From assembly GCA_028527945.1 (NCBI GenBank), contig JAQQAK010000117.1:1-7872 (forward strand): a stretch of DNA of 7,872 nt, given 5' to 3'. How positions within the stretch are numbered: the stretch's first letter is position 1; the number at the start of each line of letters is the position of its first letter. A program made the position numbers and the translations under genes. Origin of the DNA: Spirochaetaceae bacterium. Lineage in GTDB: Bacteria; Spirochaetota; Spirochaetia; UBA9216. This document shows positions 1 to 5,606 of this stretch, piece after piece. A model generated the notes under the pieces. The model saw nothing but the letters and a program-made list of their open reading frames with translations. It was not told the origin of the DNA and ran no database searches.

Positions 1-110
1 TATTTTAACTGCATAAAGCCGAGCTCAAAACCAGTATTTGGATGAATCACAAGTTTGGTTACGGGGAAATTGGCATCATGTAAAATATGTAACACTGATG
101 TTACCTTCAT
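1..110 (-). CDS. Partial CDS: N-terminus of a second copy of the 106-residue unknown family
   Basis: Only the first 36 complete codons lie in the window; the 3' part continues past position 1. I read the translation directly: it begins MKVTSVLHILHDANFPV and contains VIHPNTGFELGFMQLK. It aligns without gaps to the start of the protein at 351-671, with 25 of 36 residues identical, including H11, D12, F15, P16 and the block V21-F28 (VIHPNTGF). A GAGG Shine-Dalgarno at 117-120 sits six bases before the ATG at 108-110, so the start is well supported. Codons differ heavily from the other copy at the DNA level, so the duplication is not recent. I do not recognise the family and assign no function. 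No signal peptide or membrane segment is visible in the part seen. Confidence 0.85.
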   Translation of the reverse strand, partial: MKVTSVLHILHDANFPVTKLVIHPNTGFELGFMQLK

Positions 111-120
111 ATAAAACCTC
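106..120. repeat. Left arm of a 15-base perfect inverted repeat
   Basis: The plus strand reads TTCATATAAAACCTC; its exact reverse complement is at 316-330. The arm includes the GAGG ribosome binding site, the spacer and the ATG of the partial gene at 1-110. With two single-base gaps the similarity extends outward, pairing 106-130 with 308-330. The arms are separated by 195 bases. See the right arm and the findings for the possible meaning. Confidence 0.85.
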
Positions 121-227
121 GTAATATCTTTAACTTTCAAGTTCCTGAAAATACAACTAATACAATATTGAATTAATTGTTCGAAAAAATCTGAGTTTTG
201 TTACTTTATTTCATGGAACTTAAAAGT

Positions 228-236
228 ATCATAGCA
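228..236 (-). promoter_or_regulatory. Possible extended -10 promoter element for the partial paralogue
   Basis: On the minus strand this reads TGCTATGAT, close to the extended -10 consensus TGnTATAAT, about 118 bases before the ATG at 108-110. I could not find a well-placed -35 hexamer 16 to 18 bases upstream. In DNA this AT-rich, such matches arise easily by chance, so this is only a candidate. It lies inside the segment bounded by the inverted repeat. Confidence 0.25.
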
Positions 237-315
237 CGATAACTTTTATTACAGCTACAATTTTTTTATAAAAAAATGGAAAATAACCAATTTCTATATA
301 TGACAGGAAGTATTA

Positions 316-330
316 GAGGTTTTATATGAA
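316..330. repeat. Right arm of a 15-base perfect inverted repeat
   Basis: The plus strand reads GAGGTTTTATATGAA, identical to the minus-strand translation start region of the partial gene at 1-110. On the plus strand it offers a ribosome binding site and ATG, but the frame closes after three codons (ATG AAC TTA TAG), so it encodes nothing. It lies 20 bases beyond the stop codon of the 106-residue gene. Confidence 0.85.
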
Positions 331-350
331 CTTATAGAAAGAATGATTAC

Positions 351-671
351 TTATTTAGCAGCTATCATAAGTTCGTTTTTGTCTTCTTCATAAATTAATA
401 CTGCTTTATCAGGCTGACCAAGTTTGTCCCAAAGTTTTTGTGCAATCTCGATGCCTTCTTTCTTGCATTCGTTTAACAGAAGAAGTTCAATTTCCTGATG
501 GGGATCTGCTGTTCCATTTTTGAAATCTTCTATTCCGCAATTAATAAATAAGTGTGTTGAATATTTAATCTGCATAAAACCAAGGTCAAAACCTGTGTTT
601 GGGTGTATTACGACTTTATTCATGGGAAAGCTGACATCGTGTATAATGTTTAGGACTCCTGTTCTTTTCAT
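351..671 (-). CDS. Conserved hypothetical protein, 106 residues, tandem paralogue
   Basis: I do not recognise this protein. It is soluble-looking, with no signal peptide and no membrane segment. The N-terminal half holds HD at 11-12 and the block VIHPNTGFDLGFMQIKY at 21-37, which is nearly unchanged in the partial copy at 1-110 and so is probably the functional or structural core. There are two cysteines (C45, C69). Residues 59-83 are charged and likely helical, and the C-terminus (88-96) looks like a beta strand. Reality as a gene is supported by the paralogue and by an AAGGAG Shine-Dalgarno at 679-684, seven bases before the ATG. It follows the pepD terminator at 757-789, so it probably has its own promoter, which I could not place. 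Candidate roles (small binding or regulatory protein) would be guesses. Confidence 0.85.
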   Translation of the reverse strand: MKRTGVLNIIHDVSFPMNKVVIHPNTGFDLGFMQIKYSTHLFINCGIEDFKNGTADPHQEIELLLLNECKKEGIEIAQKLWDKLGQPDKAVLIYEEDKNELMIAAK

Positions 672-688
672 TTTTTTGCTCCTTGTGC

Positions 689-709
689 GGGAGAGGGGTT
701 TGTTCTCCC
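689..709 (-). promoter_or_regulatory. Leader hairpin before the 106-residue gene
   Basis: GGGAGA (689-694) and TCTCCC (704-709) form a six-base-pair GC-rich stem with a nine-base loop. It ends five bases before the AAGGAG ribosome binding site at 679-684 on the minus strand. The pyrimidine-rich strand of the transcript could also pair with that ribosome binding site. A role in translation control is inference; the hairpin itself is seen in the sequence. Confidence 0.4.
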
Positions 710-756
710 TGACTTTAATAAAATTACATTAGTAATAACTTTGTTGTGTTTATTAA

Positions 757-789
757 AGACGGCATAGTTTTACTCAAACTGTGCCGTCT
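757..789 (-). terminator. Terminator hairpin after pepD
   Basis: A 33-base inverted repeat starts five bases past the pepD stop codon. The stem has eight base pairs (AGACGGCA with TGCCGTCT), one mismatch, then five more pairs (AGTTT with AAACT), and a five-base loop. On the minus strand it is followed by TTTAATAAAC, a short T-rich tail. This is the strongest hairpin in the window and is placed correctly to end the gpmI-pepD transcript. It is nearly symmetrical and could also stop transcription from the other side. Confidence 0.75.
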
Positions 790-794
790 ATTTA

Positions 795-2282
795 TTATAC
801 AGCTTTTAATATTTCAAATAAAAGATTCCATGCTTTTTTTACTGTACTTATTTGAATTTTTTCTCCGGGAGTGTGTACATTAGAAAGTTCCGGTCCAAAA
901 GATATCATATCCATTGAGTCGAATTTTTTACCAATAACACCACATTCAAGTCCAGCGTGAATAGCCTTGATTTCTGCTTGGGTCCCAAAAAGATCTGAAT
1001 ATACTTTTTTGGTTTTTTCAAGAATCTTTGAGTTAGGATTCGGATCCCATCCCGGATATTCATGTTTGAACTCAAAACGTCCTCCCGCCGCATCTATACA
1101 TGCCCGGATTCTGTCCGCAATATCGTGCAGCTCAGTTTCTGAAGAGGATCTTTGACATGTCTGAACAAAGAACTCTGTTTTTCCTGTAGTATTGGAGCCT
1201 TCAACACCTTTCCCTTCTTTTAGAAGCTCTGCTCTCGCAAAATTGGTTGAAGTCTCAACAAGCCCTTCAAGAACTCCACTTAGCTTAATGACGCCATGTG
1301 GAATTGAATACATAAGATTTAAAATCCTTTTAGCTGTTTCAGTGCTAAAAACTTCTTTAGATTTATCTTTTACAGGTGAGATTGTAAAAGATAAATTAGG
1401 CTCGAGTAGCTTGAATTCTTCAGAAATAATTTCTTTGTAAGACTCTGCATACTTTGCAAATGCTTCAGTATCTTTTTCATCTACATAAATAGACGCGAAA
1501 AATTCTCTTGGAATAGCATTATGTTTTCCTCCACCTTCTATAAATGAAAGCTTTGTTTCAAATTTTTCAGATGCATTCCATAAGAACCTTGACCCCAGTG
1601 TCAGAGCATTTCCAAGTCCTAAATGGATTTCTCCTCCGGAGTGTCCGCCTTTTAGGCCTGTTAATTCTATATTGAATTCGTTAAAGTTGTTTGGTGCTGT
1701 TTCAAATTCAACAGGAATATAACCTTCGGTGTTTATTCCTCCGGCACAGCCTACGTAGATTACGCCATCTTCTTCAGAATCAAGATTTATGAGTATTCTT
1801 GAATCAACTATCTTCGGATCGAGTTCAAATGCTCCAGTTAGACCTGTCTCTTCATCTACTGTTAAAAGCAATTCTACCGGGCCAAGCTCTTCTTGAGATT
1901 CAAGAACTCCCAGCCCAAATGCAATTGCTACACCGTTATCTGCTCCAAGAGTTGTTCCGTCAGCTTTTAGCCATCCGTCTTCAACTACAAGAGAAATTGG
2001 ATCTTTTAAAAAGTCATGAACCTTGTTTCGATTTTTTTCACAAACCATGTCCATATGCCCCTGCAGTACAACTGAGGGGCTGGATTCTTTTCCCGGAGCC
2101 GCCGGTTTTTTTATTATAATATTGCCTATTTTGTCTACTTTGTAATTAAAGCCGTGCTTTTCTGCAAAGTCAGAAGCATATTTTCTTACTCCGGCCTCAT
2201 TTCCTGAACCTCTTGGAATTCTGGTCAAGTTATAAAAATGTTTCCAGAAAACCGCAGGTTCAAAACCATCAACTATAGACAT
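795..2282 (-). CDS. pepD: Aminoacyl-histidine (Xaa-His) dipeptidase PepD, peptidase family M20C
   Basis: This cytosolic di-zinc dipeptidase hydrolyses Xaa-His dipeptides, including beta-alanyl-histidine (carnosine), feeding amino acid recycling. The full 495 residues match the usual length of about 485-500. Motifs seen: QGHMDMVCEKN with metal ligand H76 and catalytic D78; LGADNGVA with bridging D115; DEETGLTGA with catalytic E144 and ligand E145; NLDSEE with D168; GGHSGGEIH at 212-220 in the dimerisation (lid) domain; HAGLECGVIG at 442-451; and SNVHTPGE with ligand H470. Every metal and catalytic position known from Vibrio PepD has an equivalent. The ATG follows the gpmI stop with no gap, and GGAG at 2289-2292 lies six bases upstream inside the end of gpmI, so translation is probably coupled to gpmI. 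A strong terminator follows. Substrate preference within M20C cannot be read from sequence. Confidence 0.95.
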   Translation of the reverse strand: MSIVDGFEPAVFWKHFYNLTRIPRGSGNEAGVRKYASDFAEKHGFNYKVDKIGNIIIKKPAAPGKESSPSVVLQGHMDMVCEKNRNKVHDFLKDPISLVVEDGWLKADGTTLGADNGVAIAFGLGVLESQEELGPVELLLTVDEETGLTGAFELDPKIVDSRILINLDSEEDGVIYVGCAGGINTEGYIPVEFETAPNNFNEFNIELTGLKGGHSGGEIHLGLGNALTLGSRFLWNASEKFETKLSFIEGGGKHNAIPREFFASIYVDEKDTEAFAKYAESYKEIISEEFKLLEPNLSFTISPVKDKSKEVFSTETAKRILNLMYSIPHGVIKLSGVLEGLVETSTNFARAELLKEGKGVEGSNTTGKTEFFVQTCQRSSSETELHDIADRIRACIDAAGGRFEFKHEYPGWDPNPNSKILEKTKKVYSDLFGTQAEIKAIHAGLECGVIGKKFDSMDMISFGPELSNVHTPGEKIQISTVKKAWNLLFEILKAV

Positions 2283-3935
2283 TTAAAACTCCAATACTGA
2301 AGGATCATAATCTTCTGGTGGTTCAAATCCCAAGAACTCTATTGTTGTTGCCGCAAGAGAAGAAATGCCGAGGCCCTCTTTTAGTTCTGATTTATATTCA
2401 CCTTTTCCTGCTGGATCATAAACAATACATGGCACAGGGTTTAGAGAGTGTGATGTTTTTGCTTTTGGCTTTCCGCTTGCTCCTTTTTTAACTTCACCTG
2501 TTTTTTTGTCATGTTCAAACATGTCGTCAGAATTACCATGATCTGCTGTAATAAGCATTACGCCTCCGGCTTTTTCTATAGCTTTTTTAAGACGTCCAAT
2601 TGAAAGATCTAATCCTTCCATTGAGCATACTACAGCTTCAAAAACACCTGTATGACCTACCATATCTCCATTTGGATAATTTAGTCTGATAAAATCATAC
2701 TCTCCGCTTTCTATTACTTCGATTACTCTGTCTGTGATTTCCGCACATTTCATGCATGGTCGCTGTTCAAATGGAACAACATCTGAAAGGATTTCTTCAT
2801 AGGTTTCCAGTTTTTCATCGAACTTGCCAAGTTTGTTACCATTAAAGAAATAAGTAACGTGTCCGTATTTTTGGGTTTCACTTATGGCAAATGTTTTTAC
2901 ACCTGAAGCGGCAAGGTATTCTCCCATTGTTCTGTCTATTGCGGGAGGAGTTACCAGATACTGGTTTGGAATATGAAGATCTCCATCGTATTCCATCATT
3001 CCGGCGTATTCAACGTTTGGAACTCTCTTTCTGTCAAATTCAGAGAAATCATCTCCTGATTCAAAGGCTTTTGTAATTTCAAGAGATCTATCTCCTCTGA
3101 AATTAAAGAAAACTACAGAGTCGCCGTCTTCTATTGTTCCTACCGGTTTACCATCTTCTGCTATTACAAATGGAGGTAAATCCTGGTCTATGGCTCCTGT
3201 TTCTTCTCGAAGAGTTTCTATTGCTTCATGTGCGGAGCCGAATGTTTTTCCTTCTCCAAGGACATGAGTTTCCCAGCCTAGCTTTACCATATTCCAATTG
3301 GCGTTATATCTGTCCATTGTTATAACCATTCTTCCGCCGCCGCTTGCTATTTTGGCGCAGAATCCATCTGTGCTGATTTCTTTACAAAACTCATCAAATG
3401 GATCGAAATAATCAAGCGCTGATGTCTCTCCTACATCTCGTCCATCAAGAAGGGCGTGAATTCTTACATTTTTAACACCAGCTTCTTTGGCTTTTGTTAT
3501 CATTGCTTTTAGATGATCTATATGTGAATGAACGTTTCCATCAGAAAGTAGTCCAATAAAGTGCATTGTTGAATTTTTTGAGCTGCAGTTTGATGTTAAT
3601 TTTTTCCAGGTTTCCCCAGTAAACATTGTGTTTGTCTTTATTGATTCTGAAACAAGTTTTGCTCCCTGAGAAAAAACTCTTCCACAACCAATTGCGTTAT
3701 GTCCAACTTCTGAATTTCCCATATCGTCATCAGAAGGAAGACCTACTGCTTTTCCATGAGCTTTAAGTTTTACTGTAGGACAAGTAGACATTAACTCATC
3801 AAGGGTTTCTGTCATGGCAGCCTTAAACCCGTCACCTTTCTCATATTTTCCATATCCGACACCGTCCATTATAACCAACATAACGGGTCCTTTTCTTTTT
3901 TCAAGCCGAGTGTTTTTTTTAAGTGGCTCTACCAT
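2283..3935 (-). CDS. gpmI: 2,3-bisphosphoglycerate-independent phosphoglycerate mutase (iPGM)
   Basis: This cytosolic dimanganese enzyme interconverts 3- and 2-phosphoglycerate in glycolysis and gluconeogenesis through a phosphoserine intermediate. Phosphatase-domain residues seen: D24 (IMDGVGYG), catalytic S75 (MGNSEVGH), K356 (SETQKYGH), D424 and H428 (GDMVGHTG), D465 and H466 (TADHGNSDD), H496 (KTSHSLNPVP). Transferase-domain residues: H136 (GNVHSH), D164 and R166 (LLDGRDV), R202 and R209 (GGGRMVITMDRY), R280 and R283 (FFNFRGDR). All expected active-site positions are present. At 550 residues it exceeds the common bacterial form (about 510). Segments such as KAHGKAVGLPSDDDMGNSE and FSQGAKLV resemble the plant and trypanosomatid type as I recall it. 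AGGAGA at 3941-3946, five bases before the ATG, supports the start. It is the first gene of a two-gene unit with pepD. Confidence 0.97.
   Translation of the reverse strand: MVEPLKKNTRLEKRKGPVMLVIMDGVGYGKYEKGDGFKAAMTETLDELMSTCPTVKLKAHGKAVGLPSDDDMGNSEVGHNAIGCGRVFSQGAKLVSESIKTNTMFTGETWKKLTSNCSSKNSTMHFIGLLSDGNVHSHIDHLKAMITKAKEAGVKNVRIHALLDGRDVGETSALDYFDPFDEFCKEISTDGFCAKIASGGGRMVITMDRYNANWNMVKLGWETHVLGEGKTFGSAHEAIETLREETGAIDQDLPPFVIAEDGKPVGTIEDGDSVVFFNFRGDRSLEITKAFESGDDFSEFDRKRVPNVEYAGMMEYDGDLHIPNQYLVTPPAIDRTMGEYLAASGVKTFAISETQKYGHVTYFFNGNKLGKFDEKLETYEEILSDVVPFEQRPCMKCAEITDRVIEVIESGEYDFIRLNYPNGDMVGHTGVFEAVVCSMEGLDLSIGRLKKAIEKAGGVMLITADHGNSDDMFEHDKKTGEVKKGASGKPKAKTSHSLNPVPCIVYDPAGKGEYKSELKEGLGISSLAATTIEFLGFEPPEDYDPSVLEF
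2289..2292 (-). promoter_or_regulatory. Ribosome binding site of pepD inside the end of gpmI
   Basis: GGAG on the minus strand, six bases before the pepD ATG (2280-2282), lies in the last codons of gpmI. The gpmI stop TAA (2283-2285) touches the pepD ATG, giving TAAATG. A ribosome finishing gpmI would stop directly on the pepD start, a typical layout for translational coupling. Confidence 0.7.
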
Positions 3936-3964
3936 CTTCTTCTCCTGATATATAAGTATTGGAT

Positions 3965-3997
3965 CTGCTTTTAAAACTTATTTAGTTTAGAAAGCAG
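3965..3997 (-). promoter_or_regulatory. Inverted repeat in the gpmI leader
   Basis: CTGCTTT (3965-3971) pairs with AAAGCAG (3991-3997). After a two-base interruption, AAAC (3974-3977) pairs with GTTT (3985-3988), leaving a seven-base loop. The element lies 30 to 62 bases upstream of the gpmI ATG. It could be an operator for a DNA-binding repressor or a hairpin in the 5' leader of the mRNA. There is no T-tract on the minus strand after it, so it is unlikely to be a simple terminator or attenuator. Confidence 0.4.
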
Positions 3998-4074
3998 TTT
4001 TGATGCAAAAAATTACAACCAATAGTAATTATGTATAAGTATCACAAGTTGTAACTTCTTCTTCATTTACATTA

Positions 4075-4088
4075 TGAAAGATCTTTCA
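4075..4088. repeat. Perfect 14-base palindrome
   Basis: TGAAAGATCTTTCA is identical to its own reverse complement. It has no loop bases, so it suits a dimeric protein binding site better than an RNA hairpin. It lies about 75 bases past the CDF stop and about 140 bases before gpmI. No match to a named operator is claimed. Confidence 0.4.
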
Positions 4089-4097
4089 AGAATTTTA

Positions 4098-4111
4098 GAG
4101 ACTTTAGTCTC
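4098..4111 (-). repeat. Small hairpin, possible weak terminator of the CDF operon
   Basis: GAGAC (4098-4102) and GTCTC (4107-4111) form a five-base-pair stem with a four-base loop. On the minus strand it is followed by TAAAATTCTT, which is only moderately T-rich. Its position suits termination of the feoB-to-CDF transcript, but the stem is short, so the call is weak. Confidence 0.3.
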
Positions 4112-4137
4112 AGAGGTTCTGAAGGCTCCTCATTATT

Positions 4138-4153
4138 AAGCGAATTTTCGCTT
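4138..4153 (-). terminator. Hairpin just after the CDF gene, candidate terminator
   Basis: AAGCGA (4138-4143) pairs with TCGCTT (4148-4153) around a four-base AT loop, nine bases past the CDF stop codon. The minus-strand continuation is AATAATGAGG and lacks a T-tract, so it may act as an mRNA 3' end stabiliser or a weak terminator rather than a classical intrinsic one. Confidence 0.4.
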
Positions 4154-4162
4154 CTAAGTATA

Positions 4163-5089
4163 CTAATCCAGACTTTCTTCTGTCAAACCATAGCGTTCTT
4201 CATTCTCAAAATTCCCGCCCGGTTCTACATGAACAATTACATCATATAAATTATCAATTTTATTTTTTAGAATATTTTCTGCTTTTTTTGCTAAATCGTG
4301 CCCTTCTTTTACAGATAGTCTTCCGTCGACTTCAATATCCAGATCTATTACATACATTGTATTGATTTTTCTAATACGCACACGATGTGGGTTTGATAAC
4401 CCCTCAACTTCTTTGAGTGAAGAAAAAACAACCTCGTATAGGCTCTGATCGCCAGACCCTTCCATCAGCTCATCATTTGATTCCATAAAAATACTAACAC
4501 CATTTTTAATTATCCAGACACTGACTGCCGCGGCCATTATTGTGTCTATTAAAGGGAAATTAGAAAATTTTGTTATTATTAGTCCCGCAAAAACTGAAGC
4601 GGAGAGAATTATGTCCGCTTTCATATTCATTGCGTCTGCAATAACCATTTGGCTTTCCACTTCTTTGCCTATTCTAATTTTATACAAAAATAGAATAAGT
4701 TTTGCAAAGATCGCGGCAATTGAAATATATATTACATAGTCTTCAGGCAGAACCTTGGGGGTACTCTCGATTAATTCCTGAACTGTTTTTATTAAAAGCT
4801 GAATTCCTGCTGTAATAATGATAAACGAAAGAAGTTTTGCGGCAATCGCTTCAGCTCTTCCGTGTCCATAGGGATGTTCTTTATCTGGCGGCTTGCTTGA
4901 AATATTGGCAGTAAAGAGGGTTACAATTGACGTAACAATATCTGTAGCGGTATCTATTCCTGCTCCAACTAAAGCGGCACTGCCGCCTATTGTTCCAAAG
5001 CATATTTTTATTATGGCAAGGATTCCGTTTCCGCCTATTCCTGCCCATGATGCTTTTTCTATTTTCTTTTTTCTATCTTCCGGATCCAA
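4163..5089 (-). CDS. Cation diffusion facilitator (CDF) family divalent metal exporter
   Basis: An inner-membrane metal/proton antiporter of 308 residues, the usual CDF length. Six membrane segments are visible at about 14-35, 39-60, 84-104, 117-137, 155-175 and 179-200. Segment 2 carries D46 and D50 (the DxxxD half of transport site A), followed by the family signature PPDKEHPYGHGRAE at 67-80. Segment 5 carries N155 and D159 where zinc members have HxxxD. The cytosolic C-terminal domain (about 212-290) keeps H235, H264, H287 and E289 near the positions of the YiiP site C residues. It starts at TTG: a TAA codon lies directly upstream in frame, GGAAGG at 5095-5100 is five bases away, and the first internal ATG (M148) would delete four segments. 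It is the last gene of the feoB-deoD-cysteine cluster unit. The substrate is uncertain: iron, zinc or manganese. Confidence 0.93.
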   Translation of the reverse strand: MDPEDRKKKIEKASWAGIGGNGILAIIKICFGTIGGSAALVGAGIDTATDIVTSIVTLFTANISSKPPDKEHPYGHGRAEAIAAKLLSFIIITAGIQLLIKTVQELIESTPKVLPEDYVIYISIAAIFAKLILFLYKIRIGKEVESQMVIADAMNMKADIILSASVFAGLIITKFSNFPLIDTIMAAAVSVWIIKNGVSIFMESNDELMEGSGDQSLYEVVFSSLKEVEGLSNPHRVRIRKINTMYVIDLDIEVDGRLSVKEGHDLAKKAENILKNKIDNLYDVIVHVEPGGNFENEERYGLTEESLD

Positions 5090-5094
5090 TTAAA

Positions 5095-5100
5095 CCTTCC
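5095..5100 (-). promoter_or_regulatory. Ribosome binding site that fixes the TTG start of the CDF gene
   Basis: GGAAGG on the minus strand, five bases before the TTG at 5087-5089. The codon directly before the TTG in frame is TAA, so no longer start exists. This site lies in the 15-base gap after the cysteine-cluster gene. Confidence 0.75.
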
Positions 5101-5104
5101 AGAA

Positions 5105-5593
5105 TTAATCCATGACCTCAGGTCTTATTTTTTCAAGTATTCGGTAGACACCTGGGCAGATTAAACTATTTTTTAAAGTTATATGCAGTTTCTTCTGCAT
5201 ATTGGGATAATCAGTATGAGGGTATTCCTCGCAGGCACGTGGTCTTACGTCATATATTGAGCATTCATTCGCGTCTTTCAGGAACGGACACGGCATTTTA
5301 TTAAAAACATAATCATTGTCTTCATCTACTCTTAAGTAGGTGTTTCTTACTTTGCCGGCTCTCATATTAATAAATTTGCTTATTTTATCGATGTCACGGT
5401 TTGTTACTCTTGGCCCAAGAGCCTTACAGCAATTGCCGCATTCTCTACAGTCGATTTCTTCGAAAACGGCTTCATGGGCTTCAACAAAAAGAGCATCGAG
5501 ATCTTTACGTTTCCAGCGTTTCAATTTCTCTATTAATTTTTTGTTTTCTTTGTATTGATTTTTTGCTTTCTGAAGCTCGCCTTCGATATTCAA
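5105..5593 (-). CDS. YkgJ-family CxxCxxCC cysteine-cluster protein (probable Zn/Fe binding)
   Basis: A cytosolic protein of 162 residues with the CxxCxxCC signature at C49, C52, C55 and C56, then C102, C111, C121 and C146. CPFLKDANECSIYDVRPRAC (102-121) is the second hallmark block of this family (UPF0153). The cysteines are thought to bind zinc or an iron-sulfur cluster, but no biochemical role is established for the family. Residues 5-32 are lysine- and glutamate-rich and likely helical or coiled-coil. Translation must start at TTG (5591-5593): the preceding in-frame codon is TAA, AAAGGA at 5601-5606 lies seven bases upstream, and the next ATG (M77) would remove the first cysteine cluster. 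It sits between deoD (11-base gap) and the CDF exporter (15-base gap), and its neighbours suggest a link to metal handling. Confidence 0.9.
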   Translation of the reverse strand: MNIEGELQKAKNQYKENKKLIEKLKRWKRKDLDALFVEAHEAVFEEIDCRECGNCCKALGPRVTNRDIDKISKFINMRAGKVRNTYLRVDEDNDYVFNKMPCPFLKDANECSIYDVRPRACEEYPHTDYPNMQKKLHITLKNSLICPGVYRILEKIRPEVMD

Positions 5594-5600
5594 TTATATT

Positions 5601-5606
5601 TCCTTT
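5601..5606 (-). promoter_or_regulatory. Ribosome binding site that fixes the TTG start of the cysteine-cluster gene
   Basis: AAAGGA on the minus strand overlaps the deoD stop codon (TAA at 5605-5607) and lies seven bases before the TTG at 5591-5593. The overlap suggests that translation of the two genes is coupled. Confidence 0.7.

Larger units (their letters stand above)
111..350. other. AT-rich spacer between the two paralogues
   Basis: This 240-base non-coding stretch lies between the stop of the 106-residue gene (351) and the start of its partial paralogue (110). It holds both arms of a 15-base inverted repeat and a possible extended -10 element. I see no convincing terminator for the upstream gene, no conserved reading frame and no RNA gene. 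It is visibly richer in A and T than the flanking coding DNA. Confidence 0.6.
3936..4162. other. Spacer between the CDF gene and gpmI, rich in inverted repeats
   Basis: This 227-base gap is the main break between the two transcription units. It contains hairpins at 4138-4153, 4098-4111 and 4075-4088 on the CDF side and a longer one at 3965-3997 in the gpmI leader. The gpmI promoter should be here, but I could not pick a -35/-10 pair with confidence. The only reading frame of note is a 21-codon plus-strand frame without a ribosome binding site, which I do not call. Confidence 0.6.

Noticed and set aside
316..339. A plus-strand ribosome binding site and ATG as the start of a third paralogue
   Set aside because: The frame stops after three codons and no homology to the family continues beyond the repeat. 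It is treated as an inverted-repeat arm only.
520..732. A plus-strand 70-codon frame over the 106-residue gene
   Set aside because: It is a shadow of the minus-strand gene, which has a paralogue and a ribosome binding site.
1799..2119. A 106-codon plus-strand frame inside pepD
   Set aside because: It is antisense to well-conserved PepD coding sequence, has low-complexity Leu/Gln-rich content and resembles no family. The other plus-strand frames within genes were dismissed for the same reason.
4074..4139. A 21-codon plus-strand frame (MKDLSRILETLVSEVLKAPHY)
   Set aside because: There is no Shine-Dalgarno or clear promoter, and it lies across inverted repeats in a spacer. A chance frame is more likely.
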